This document shows positions 1 through 7,246 of a DNA stretch of 16,871 bases, piece after piece. The notes below the pieces were generated by a model. It had not been told where the DNA came from. It saw only the letters and a program-made list of their open reading frames with translations, and did no database searches. The stretch spans positions 1 to 16,871 of the forward strand of contig JADKHH010000022.1 in assembly GCA_016721905.1 (NCBI GenBank), read 5' to 3'. The first letter of the stretch is position 1; each line of letters begins with the position of its first letter. The DNA comes from Candidatus Opimibacter skivensis (GTDB lineage Bacteria; Bacteroidota; Bacteroidia; Chitinophagales; Saprospiraceae). The position numbers were made by a program, and so were the translations under genes.

Positions 1-1120
1 AGAGCCAATTCTTGATTCCTGAAGTAACAAACGGACTGTTCTTGTCAAAAGGAACCATGTTTTTATTGACGGTGATATCGGCTTTGATGAGCGCTTCTTC
101 TGCTTCTTTGCCCGGTAAGGCCTTTATTGGAGAGGTCGATCAACATGAGATGATTGTCAGTACCACCGGAGATGATCTGGTAGCCTCTCTCCACTAACGC
201 ATTCGCCATCGCATGCGCGTTGTTGATGACTTGTTTGGAGTACAATACAAATTCAGGTGTAGAAGCTTCGATAAAGGAAACGGCCTTGGCAGCAATCACA
301 TGCTCTAATGGCCCGCCCTGCATACCTGGAAATACACCGCTGTTGAGGATCGTAGACATCTGGATAGGGTCACCTTTTTTGGTGGTGCGGCCCCATGGAT
401 TGTCAAAGTCCCTGCCCAGCATGATGATACGCCTCGCGGGCCCCTGAGGGTCTTGTGGGTAGTCGATGTAACGATATGGCAATGTTGCAATGGATCAGCC
501 AGTAGTCCTGAAGCAATCAGTCCGGCGGGGTGGGCGATATCCGCCATCAGCAAGGCACCCACTTCATCAGCGATAGCCCGGAAGCGTTTGTAGTCCCATT
601 CTCGGGTGAAGCGGAAGCACCGCAAATGATCAGTTTAGGACGGTGTTTGTTTGCCTGGCTATAGACCTCATCCATATCGACCCGGCCAGTCTCCTGGTTG
701 ACATTGTAATGCGGTGGCATTGAAGGTCAGACCGCTGTAGTTGACAGGAGATCCATGGGTCAGGTGACCGCCATGGGCGAGGTTAAAGCCGAGTATCGTA
801 TCTCCGGGTTTCAAGACAGCCAGATACACGGCAGAATTGGCCTGTGCCCCGGAATGAGGCTGCACATTGGCATATTCAGCCCCAAACAGACCTTTGAGGC
901 TATCGATGGCCATCGTTTCGATTTCATCCACGACCTCACATCCGCCATAGTACCGCTTTCCGGGATATCCCTCCGCATACTTATTGGTTAGGCATGAGCC
1001 CATCGCCTCAAGCACCGCAATGGAGGTGAAATTTTCAGAAGCAATCAGCTCAATGCCTTTCCGCTGACGGTTTTCTTCCTTGCTGATCAATTCAAAGATG
1101 GTCTTGGTATCCATGCCCAT
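1..1120 (-). CDS. glyA: serine hydroxymethyltransferase, 3' end cut by window edge, frameshifted
   Basis: This PLP enzyme interconverts serine and glycine with tetrahydrofolate in the cytoplasm and supplies one-carbon units. Seen in the sequence: the N-terminus carries IELIASENFTS, the YAEGYPGKRYYGG block, QPHSGAQANSAVY and the NLAHGGHLTHG segment. The PLP-lysine motif TSTTHKTLRGPRG follows, with the Lys codon at 452-454, and then the GGPLEHVIAAKA segment. The reading frame changes at about 33, 116, 440, 611 and 705. Correcting single bases joins the pieces into one continuous SHMT that runs to SGIRIGS at the window edge. Two in-frame ATGs exist (1120 and 1114); I chose 1120, but MDTK at 1114 is equally likely. 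About 370 of the roughly 420 residues usual for the family are present. The next gene, the HD protein, lies on the same strand upstream, separated by 287 bases. Function is certain; the frameshifts are most likely sequence errors. Confidence 0.95.
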
Positions 1121-1407
1121 GATAAGTCCGTTTGTTTATGTCCCGTAAAGATGTGAAATGTTTCAAGTTTCCGGGCAAACTGTGATCATTTGATGAGGTG
1201 ATTCTGAGCAGTAGGGGCTGGTCCTTGCCGACTGCGGGTCCTTGCCACCAAATCCCCAGCATCTTGAATGTTTTATCATCCCCCCGCGTTGCCTCCGCGG
1301 CGCTTACGGCTGCGCAGCTGGGATCCTCGCTGCTGGACGGCCCTTGCCCTTGTGTCCCGTTGCGCTCTGAGGGGAGCTCTGCGTCCCTATGCTCTCTGCC
1401 CTATGCT
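1121..1407. other. intergenic region with GC-rich structured core
   Basis: This 287-base gap lies between the HD gene and glyA, both on the minus strand. Bases 1281-1380 are 71% G+C by direct count, well above the surrounding genes. The core holds short inverted repeats, for example CCGCG/CGCGG around 1283-1300 and the palindrome GCTGCGCAGC near 1309-1318. There is also a direct repeat GGTCCTTGCC at 1220-1229 and 1237-1246. A plus-strand open frame at 1198-1479 crosses it, but it has a low-complexity composition, no recognisable domain and runs antisense into the HD gene, so I do not call it a gene. The glyA promoter must lie in the left part, but no TAnnTTTG element is seen there. Confidence 0.6.
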
Positions 1408-1410
1408 CTA
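1384..1410. repeat. short direct repeat CCCTATGCTCT, two copies
   Basis: CCCTATGCTCT occurs at 1385-1395 and again at 1399-1409, a 14-base period. The second copy contains the stop codon of the HD gene (TAG on the minus strand, 1408-1410). It is too short to classify. It may be the edge of the GC-rich intergenic element or a degenerate tandem repeat. Confidence 0.5.
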
Positions 1411-2619
1411 TGCCAAAGGGTGGCAGATGTAATACTTCTTATTAAACGCAATCCTCACCGGCGTCTCCAAAAAACTTGAAAACGGCTTGATCTCTTCACT
1501 CTTCGTCAATATCTGGATTTCATCATCCTCCCGGTTATAATCAGCTTTCGTCTCGCTACCCAACCATATCATCTTATCCGCAATTTCAGGGGACCAGTCA
1601 TATTTTTCCTGGCATTTTTTCCGGATATCATTGATCATTTCATCCTCAAGCGGCTCATCCGACCAACGCAGTTTGTGCAGTTTTCGATGAAACAGATTCG
1701 TGGTCAGAAAACTCAACGGGGTATAAAAATGATCCTGCAGCCGCTTGATACTGTAATCCACAGAGATATCATCCAGGTCAGAGAAGATAGCCAGTAATTC
1801 ATCCGGATGATCCCTGAAATCCTGGATCGTGACTTTCTTAGATAAAAAGAACTCAAGCTCCGGAGCCAGGTATCCGGCTCGCTCACCAGCATCCTGCTCA
1901 CGAAGAAGGCGTATGACGGCCTTGGCCATCAGTTCGGCAGCAAGGGCCGTTTTATGGAGATAGACCTGCCAGTACATGATACGACGCGCTACCAGAAATT
2001 TTTCGATGCTGTAAAGGCCTTTTTCTTCAACCACCAGCTTGTTATCAACCACCCTCAGCATGCGGAGTATACGGTCATGACCTACCACCCCTTCAGCCAC
2101 ACCGGTATAAAAACTGTCTCTTGACAAATAGTCCAGTCGGTCCAGATCCAATTGCCCGCTGATGAGTTGGTGGAAAAAAGGCCGATGATATTTACCGGTA
2201 AACATATCGTAAGCCAGGTCAAGTTGGGAGCCCAGGCTCTTGGCAAACTGAAGCATGATCATTTTGCCAATTGCTTCGTGGTCGGCATCGATGATGAGAC
2301 GCTCAAGAGCATGGCTGTATGGACTGTGCCCTATATCATGCAATAAGACCGCAATTAGCGCAGCTTCCTCTTCTTTTTCAGAGATATCGGTCTGTTTGGA
2401 CCTCAGCTCATCAATCGCCATCCCCATCAGGTGCATGGCCCCAAGCGCATGGTGGAACCGGGTGTGCTGTGAACCCGGATAGACCAGATGGGTAAGCCCG
2501 GTCTGCTTGATACGCCGCAGACGCTGGAACAAAGGATGCTCTATCAGGTCAAAAATGAGTGGGGTCCTGATATGGATCAGGCCGTAGACCGGATCATTTA
2601 TGAGCTTCATTTTGTTCAT
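1408..2619 (-). CDS. HD-superfamily nucleotide phosphohydrolase (dNTPase/SAMHD1-like)
   Basis: A 403-residue cytoplasmic protein of the HD-domain family that includes dGTP triphosphohydrolase-like and SAMHD1-like enzymes. These act on nucleotides or phosphate esters with bound metal; the exact substrate cannot be read here. Seen: the N-terminal block VYGLIHI..LIEHPLFQRLRRIKQTG, then the HTRFHHALGAMHL segment (His56/57). The metal-binding HD pair is LLHDIGHSPYSHALE (His94-Asp95), and the family signature GQLDLDRLDYLSRDS follows near residues 153-167. The frame is intact over 1.2 kb, in contrast to most of the window. The start at 2619 (MNKMKL) gives the family's usual N-terminus; Met4 is an alternative. 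It is transcribed divergently from porX, 94 bases away, so the two may share a regulatory region. Family assignment is firm; substrate and any link to PorX are inference. Confidence 0.9.
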   Translation of the reverse strand: MNKMKLINDPVYGLIHIRTPLIFDLIEHPLFQRLRRIKQTGLTHLVYPGSQHTRFHHALGAMHLMGMAIDELRSKQTDISEKEEEAALIAVLLHDIGHSPYSHALERLIIDADHEAIGKMIMLQFAKSLGSQLDLAYDMFTGKYHRPFFHQLISGQLDLDRLDYLSRDSFYTGVAEGVVGHDRILRMLRVVDNKLVVEEKGLYSIEKFLVARRIMYWQVYLHKTALAAELMAKAVIRLLREQDAGERAGYLAPELEFFLSKKVTIQDFRDHPDELLAIFSDLDDISVDYSIKRLQDHFYTPLSFLTTNLFHRKLHKLRWSDEPLEDEMINDIRKKCQEKYDWSPEIADKMIWLGSETKADYNREDDEIQILTKSEEIKPFSSFLETPVRIAFNKKYYICHPLA

Positions 2620-2713
2620 GGTGCAAAGATTGGGAAAATATCAGCCCGTCGGGTATCGTTGGATACTTTCGTTATCAATTGAACCATTACCTTAAAGCGT
2701 TGTACTACTACTT

Positions 2714-4285
2714 ATGGACAGGATAAAAATACTCTGGGCGGACGATGAAATCGATTTGCTGAAACCGCAACTATTCTTCCTGGAGAAGAAAGGATATAAT
2801 GTCACCACCGTATCTAACGGCCACGATGCCATTGATGAGTTTGAAAAAGCAGGTGATGTGGACATCGTCTTCCTGGATGAAAGTATGCCAGGCCTCTCAG
2901 GACTTGAGACCATGCAGCGACTGAAAGCCATCAAGCCTTCTCTCCCGATCGTAATGATCACTAAGAATGAAGCGGAGAATATCATGGAAGAAGCTCTCGG
3001 CTCACAGATCGATGATTATCTCATCAAGCCAGTCAACCCAAATCAGATACTCCTAACGCTAAAGAAAATCGTTGATAATAAACGATTGGTCAGGGAAAAG
3101 ACCTCATCCGATTATCAGGTGGAGTTCAGAAACATCATGATGGAGATCAACAGCGGTCTCGATGTGAGTTCATGGGCTGAAGCATATAAGAAGATCGTCA
3201 ATTGGGAGCTTAAAATAGATACGTCCAGAAGCGAGGAGATGATTGACATCCTGTCGATGCAAAAATCAGAAGCCAACTCTGAGTTTTCAAAATTTGTTAC
3301 ACGCCATTATCTCACGTGGATTAAAGACAAAGAGAAAGCACCGCTCATGTCACCTGATCTGATGTCCGCTAAGATTCTGCCACACCTCAATGACAAACAA
3401 CCTGTAGTATTTCTGTTACTTGATAATCTTCGCTGGGATCAGTGGAAGATGCTGGAACCCATCATTACAGAATTATACGAAGTAGAAGAGGAGTCTTTTT
3501 TCTATAGCATTCTACCCACTTCCACACAATACAGTCGTAATTCCATCTTTGCCGGCATGATGCCTGCGGATATTGCAAAAAACTATCCTGATATGTGGGT
3601 GGAAGATTTTGAAGAAGGAGGTAAGAATATGCATGAAGCGGAATTGCTCGAAAAGCAGTTACAACGCAAACTGCGGAAAGAAATCAAATGGCAGTATCTC
3701 AAAATCACTAATGCAGAGCAGGCGAGAGATCTGGGTGAGAAAGCACTTGACCTGATGCACAATAATCTCATCGTCATCGTCTACAATTTTATCGATATGC
3801 TGTCCCATGCACGCACGGAAATGGAAGTCCTGAAGGAATTGGCCGGTGACGAGAAAGCCTATCGATCATTGACCTATAGTTGGTTTGTAAACTCACCAGT
3901 GTGGACTGCACTGCGTAAAATGGCAGCACAAGGCATCAAACTGATCATTGGTACAGACCACGGCACCATCCGCGTCAAGCAACCGTCCAAGGTCATTGGT
4001 GACAGAAATACCACCACCAACCTGCGCTATAAAATGGGTAAAAACCTTCAGTACGATGTCAAGGATGTACTCGAGATTAAAAAACCAGAGGAAGCAGGCC
4101 TCCCACGACCTAACCTTAGTTCAAGTTACATCTTCGCCAAAGAGGATAAATATTTCCTCTATCCCAATAACTACAACCATTACAACACCTACTACCGAAA
4201 CACCTTCCAGCACGGTGGTATTTCATTAGAGGAAATGATTTGCCCGATTATCAGGCTGTCGCCAAAGACCGGTGTAAGACTGTAG
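2714..4285 (+). CDS. porX: PorX-type response regulator with PglZ/alkaline-phosphatase-like domain (T9SS regulator)
   Basis: A 523-residue intact gene. Residues 1-120 form a receiver domain: acidic pair Asp10-Asp11, phospho-acceptor Asp55 in VFLDESMPG, Thr83 in VMITKN and Lys105 in LIKPVNP. A helical linker follows to about residue 210. From about 230 to the end lies a PglZ/alkaline-phosphatase-like domain: metal-ligand Asp237 in LLLDNLRWD, the nucleophile-Thr segment PTSTQYSRN at 268-276, and GTDHGTIRV near 414. The C-terminal HGGISLEEMICPI segment matches PorX. Known for the family: PorX works with the histidine kinase PorY and a sigma factor to control type IX secretion genes in Bacteroidota, and its C-terminal domain is a metal-dependent phosphodiesterase active on oligonucleotides. 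All key residues look present. No porY or por structural gene is in the window. It starts 94 bases from the divergent HD gene and is followed by a palindrome cluster. Confidence 0.95.
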   Translation: MDRIKILWADDEIDLLKPQLFFLEKKGYNVTTVSNGHDAIDEFEKAGDVDIVFLDESMPGLSGLETMQRLKAIKPSLPIVMITKNEAENIMEEALGSQIDDYLIKPVNPNQILLTLKKIVDNKRLVREKTSSDYQVEFRNIMMEINSGLDVSSWAEAYKKIVNWELKIDTSRSEEMIDILSMQKSEANSEFSKFVTRHYLTWIKDKEKAPLMSPDLMSAKILPHLNDKQPVVFLLLDNLRWDQWKMLEPIITELYEVEEESFFYSILPTSTQYSRNSIFAGMMPADIAKNYPDMWVEDFEEGGKNMHEAELLEKQLQRKLRKEIKWQYLKITNAEQARDLGEKALDLMHNNLIVIVYNFIDMLSHARTEMEVLKELAGDEKAYRSLTYSWFVNSPVWTALRKMAAQGIKLIIGTDHGTIRVKQPSKVIGDRNTTTNLRYKMGKNLQYDVKDVLEIKKPEEAGLPRPNLSSSYIFAKEDKYFLYPNNYNHYNTYYRNTFQHGGISLEEMICPIIRLSPKTGVRL

Positions 4286-4289
4286 GTAA

Positions 4290-4348
4290 TTAAAAAATCT
4301 TTAATGTAGAGACGCGATTAATCGCGTCTCTACATAAAGATTTTTTAA
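4290..4348. terminator. long near-perfect palindrome, bidirectional terminator or repeat element
   Basis: The left arm 4290-4319 and right arm 4320-4348 are reverse complements apart from a one-base bulge, giving a stem of about 29 bp with no real loop. The core is GTAGAGACGCGATT / AATCGCGTCTCTAC, flanked by A-rich and T-rich ends (AAAAAATCTTTA / TAAAGATTTTTT). It begins 4 bases after the porX stop and could terminate porX and, from the other side, the small membrane-protein gene. Its length and the two further palindromes that follow also suit an interspersed repeat element. Confidence 0.8.
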
Positions 4349-4360
4349 TCATATCGTTCG

Positions 4361-4380
4361 TTCAAGTCTCCAGACTTGAA
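4361..4380. repeat. palindrome TTCAAGTCT-CC-AGACTTGAA
   Basis: Perfect 9-bp arms separated by CC. It lies 12 bases after the long palindrome and shares the GTCTC core with both neighbours. No U-tract follows, so it is not an obvious terminator. Confidence 0.8.
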
Positions 4381-4391
4381 TACAATATGTA

Positions 4392-4409
4392 TCGCGTCTC
4401 CTGACGCGA
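4392..4409. repeat. palindrome TCGCGTC-TCCT-GACGCGA
   Basis: Perfect 7-bp arms with a TCCT loop. Its TCGCGTCTC half repeats the sequence inside the right arm of the long palindrome at 4322-4330. It is the third palindrome in 120 bases. Confidence 0.8.
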
Positions 4410-4417
4410 AGGTAAAA

Positions 4418-4867
4418 TCACTTCGATGATTTTATCTCAATAAGATTGGGATTTTCCTTCTGAAAATCCTGCCACAACACCTGCGCAGCGAGAAAATAAA
4501 TCTTCTTTCCAAAAGACCCTTTCGCCTTAAGTGTGATTAGATAAACGCGACCAGGTAATGTTTTCGAATCGCTGATGGACTCTATTTCGGAAAAGGGATA
4601 TTTATAGGTTTTGAAGTAATTGCTGACGTATATGTACCGGCTATCCATATCGACGCGGTAAAATTTCCATAGCACCAATTTGATAAAGGCAAAACCAGTG
4701 CCCAGGATGAGCAGGAGTCCGATCCAGATGAAGGGGTTGCCAAACAAGCCCGCTTTGCCTCTGACCGCCCAGCTTAAGAGGATGACGATAGACAGGATAG
4801 TGGTCAGCCATATCGTTGGCAAGGCAATGCGGAGAAAAATAGTCAGTTGAGAAGAAACCCTTTGCAT
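4418..4867 (-). CDS. small membrane protein with PH-like C-terminal region
   Basis: About 149 residues, unknown function. Seen: two hydrophobic helices near the N-terminus (around IALPTIWLTTILSIVILL and FIWIGLLLILGTGFAFIKLV), then a basic junction. A soluble beta-rich tail of about 75 residues follows (YRVDMDSRYIYVSNYFKTYKYPFSEIESI), the pattern of bacterial PH-like membrane proteins. The ATG at 4867 lies one base after the tatC stop codon, typical translational coupling, so I prefer it; an in-frame ATG at 4897 would overlap tatC by 29 bases. The frame is intact. Being tightly linked behind tatC suggests co-transcription, but no role in twin-arginine transport is implied by the sequence. Confidence 0.75.
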   Translation of the reverse strand: MQRVSSQLTIFLRIALPTIWLTTILSIVILLSWAVRGKAGLFGNPFIWIGLLLILGTGFAFIKLVLWKFYRVDMDSRYIYVSNYFKTYKYPFSEIESISDSKTLPGRVYLITLKAKGSFGKKIYFLAAQVLWQDFQKENPNLIEIKSSK

Positions 4868-4868
4868 G

Positions 4869-5705
4869 TTAGTTTGAATTTGCATCAAGGGATTCACTGG
4901 CTTCCTTGGCAGCCCGCTCTTTATCGATTCGCTTGACTACAATGATACTGACCTCATAAAGGAGGTATAAAGGTAAAGCCACTAACATCTGAGAAAAAAC
5001 ATCAGGTGATGGTGTGATGATGGCGGCGAGGATAATGATAAACACAAAAGAATGTTTTCTGTATTGAATCAGGAAGGCAGAGGACACCAATCCGATTTTG
5101 GCGAGGAAGTATAGGATCACCGGTGTCTCGAAAATAAGACCCACGGGAATGGTAAACATCGTAATCGAATTGACCAGCGCCGCCAGTGTAGTAGTATTGG
5201 CAATATCCGGACTGACACTATAAGTCGAAGAGGAAGGTGATCGCAATCGGGGTGATAATGAAGTAACCAAAGGATACACCTGAAAGGAAAGAGAAACTGC
5301 AGATAAAACCATACCTCTGGCGGCAACGATTTCCTTCTTGTACAAGCCCGGCTTGATAAATCGCCACACTTCAAATAAGATGTATGGGAAACGAAACAAT
5401 GAAGCCAAGCCAAAGCGAAACCTTTAGATGGCTGAGAAACTGCTCTTGTATATCCCGGGTGATAATCTGGAGATGCTCAGGATAGAAACAGAATTGAGGC
5501 ATATATCGCAAAAAGCTGATAGGTAATAAAATCAGGGGAGGTAGGTCCGAGAATGACCTGCTGAAATACAAAATCCTTAAGAAAAGACCACCACGGTCAC
5601 CACGAGTACACTGATGGCTGCCCGGAAGAGATGCCATCTCAGCTCTTCGATATGCTCGAAGAAGCTCATTTCATTCGGGTTTTTATTTGATATTACTTTG
5701 GCCAT
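4869..5705 (-). CDS. tatC: Sec-independent protein translocase subunit TatC, frameshifted
   Basis: TatC is the multi-spanning inner-membrane subunit that recognises twin-arginine signal peptides and transports folded proteins. Seen: the N-terminus MSFFEHIEELRWHLFRAAI carries the TatC hallmark FxEHxxELR. After frame corrections come VILGPTSPDFITYQLF, IITRDIQEQFLSHLKVSLWLGFIVSFPYILFEVWRFIKPGLY, GVSFGYFIITP and the last helices through SVSPDIANTT, IPVGLIFETPV and AAIITPSPDVFSQMLVALPLYLLYE. At least four frame changes occur (about 5582, 5510, 5395-5410 and 5225-5295). The span equals about 278 residues, the normal family length, so it is one gene with sequence errors. The start at 5705 (MAKVISNKNP) is the first ATG before the conserved block. 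No tatA or tatB is in the window. The small membrane-protein gene follows with a one-base gap. Confidence 0.92.
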
Positions 5706-5911
5706 GCTTGGTTCAGTCTTGGACGATCAGGGTGCGAATATCGTGAAGTATCCACTATTCCATGCCAGAAACCTGCGTTAAGGTGTTGGTAAACATCGGA
5801 TAGGCCTTGATATGCCTATATTTGCGCTGAGGTTTGAGCGCTGGGAGCGGGCAGCATATTGCCTGATCTGCGGATCTCAGTTTCATAACCTTCTCTATAT
5901 AAAGATACTAT
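5706..5911. other. divergent intergenic region between tatC and the LamG gene
   Basis: 206 bases separate two divergently transcribed genes. It contains a -7-like element for the rightward gene (5817-5824). A minus-strand open frame of 43 codons (5755-5886, starting MKLRSADQAICC) lies just upstream of tatC. It could be read on through one more frame change to a stop just before the tatC start. It has no recognisable domain, so I leave it uncalled. Confidence 0.4.
5817..5824 (+). promoter_or_regulatory. candidate Bacteroidota -7 element TATATTTG
   Basis: A perfect match to the TAnnTTTG -7 consensus of Bacteroidota primary-sigma promoters. It lies about 88 bases upstream of the LamG gene start, which would give a leader of roughly 80 bases. 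No clear TTTG -33 element is seen at the expected distance. Confidence 0.4.
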
Positions 5912-7147
5912 ATGACCCGGGTGCACAGTTTAAAGATGATGCGGATACTATTTTGGTGTTGTTGCCTGCTGGCAGGCCATATTTCGGTTTTTGCCCAACC
6001 GACGGACGGGCTGATAGCTTATTATTCATTTGATGCCTGTGATGCTACTGAAGACACCGGCCTCGGAGGCAACGGGATTATCATCGGCAATGCCGCCTGC
6101 GGATGTGGTGTTTCAGGTAATGGCCTGGAATTCGATGGTACCACCTCTGTCCAGATTCTGAGCAACCTGGACATCCTTTTTGGTAACGACTTTACCATCA
6201 GCTTTTTCGTCCTCCCTGATCCACAGGGCACACAGGTCATGGACATCATGTCTAAAAGTGAAGTGTGCGGCATCGACAGCACCCTTGAAGTAAGATATAA
6301 TCCGGTTACAAGGGCCATGAGCTTGACATTGTCCCAGCAAGCTAATCTCTTCGTTAAGAGCACCTATAACCTGCCTGAAAACAGGTGTTACCATCACATA
6401 GCTTATGTACGGCGGGATCGCGAATTACTGATGTATTATGACGGCATCCAGCAAACCTTAGATCCGAGCTCAGCATTGGTGCGGATCATCAACAATGGTA
6501 TCCTGACCCTTAGGGCGGGCCTTGCTTGGCCAATGGAGAAGTACAGTTTCGAGGCACACTTGATGAACTGAGGTTTTATAACCGGGCTTTGACTTCATTT
6601 GAAGTAGAGGAGCTCTATATCCCGGTTGACAAAATCACCTCCCCGGACACAGTCCTCTTTACCGGCACCTCCATGCAGCTCAGGCTGCCTGTGACATGTG
6701 CTCCATCCATTGTATGGTCACCGTCAACAGGCCTTAGTAATATATGATCGCCCAGCCTATGTTGACTCCTCCGGCGACAAGTACTTATGATGTATCACTC
6801 AACTATGGATTTTGCCAGGCATTTGATTCAATCCACGTGACTGTGGCTGATTCCTGCGGACCTCAGTTGCCAGAATGTGTTTTTTTCCCCACAGGCTTTA
6901 CGCCAAACGGGGACAATATCAACGACTCATGGGGAATGAGTAATGTCGTGTTCCTTGGCCAGTTTTATCTCTCGAAGTCTTTGACCGATGGGGTGGATCA
7001 GTCTTCACAACCAAGGATATGTCAGACGAGTGTGATGGATCAAGCAATGGCGAAGAACTTGAGCCCGGCCAGTATACCTGGCTGTTTTCCTATACCTGCG
7101 AAGGGAAGGAATACAAGAAAACCGGGAGCGTAGTCATGATCCGCTAG
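5912..7147 (+). CDS. secreted LamG-domain protein with T9SS type B C-terminal domain, frameshifted
   Basis: About 411 residues after frame correction. Seen: a signal peptide with a hydrophobic core (MRILFWCCCLLAGHISVFAQ). Two further ATGs, at 5936 and 5939, could be the true start. A LamG/concanavalin-like lectin domain follows: GLIAYYSFD, then GLEFDGTTSVQI, FTISFFVLPD, CYHHIAYVRR, LMYYDGI and GTLDELRFYNRAL. Next is a PKD/Ig-like linker (VWSPSTGLSN ... TSTYDVSLNYG). The C-terminal end is FFPTGFTPNGDNINDSW ... EVFDRWGG ... ELEPGQYTWLFSY ... VVMIR, the gliding-motility-associated domain used as a type IX (type B) sorting signal. The frame changes at about 6525, 6740 and 6975. LamG domains bind carbohydrates or proteins, so a cell-surface or extracellular binding role is inferred. 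It runs convergently with the large SprB-repeat gene and shares a bidirectional terminator with it. Confidence 0.88.
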
Positions 7148-7150
7148 ATG

Positions 7151-7185
7151 AAAAAAGAAGGCCGTCATTGACGGCCTTCTTTTTT
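7151..7185. terminator. bidirectional intrinsic terminator
   Basis: The hairpin GAAGGCCGTCA / TGACGGCCTTC (7157-7167 and 7169-7179) is flanked by A6 on the left and T6 on the right. It lies between two converging genes and can terminate both. Confidence 0.9.
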
Positions 7186-7213
7186 GTTTCGTCTACTGAG
7201 CGTAGCCAAAAAT

Positions 7214-7246
7214 CACTTTTCACTTTTCACTCTTCATTTTCACTTT
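7214..7246. repeat. degenerate heptamer repeat CACTTTT
   Basis: CACTTTT occurs at 7214-7220 and 7221-7227, followed by CACTCTT and the related CATTTTCACTTT. The stop codon of the large T9SS protein (7240-7242) lies inside the run. Function unknown. Confidence 0.6.

Noticed and set aside
1..1120. glyA as a true pseudogene
   Set aside because: All conserved SHMT motifs, including the PLP lysine, return when single bases are restored, and the same error pattern affects many other essential genes in the window.
1198..1479. Plus-strand 93-codon open frame across the GC-rich island
   Set aside because: Low-complexity composition, no domain, and it runs antisense into the end of the HD gene.
5755..5886. 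Possible small gene upstream of tatC on the minus strand (43 codons, perhaps longer with one frame change)
   Set aside because: No recognisable domain, overlaps the probable LamG promoter, and depends on an assumed frameshift to reach a stop next to tatC.
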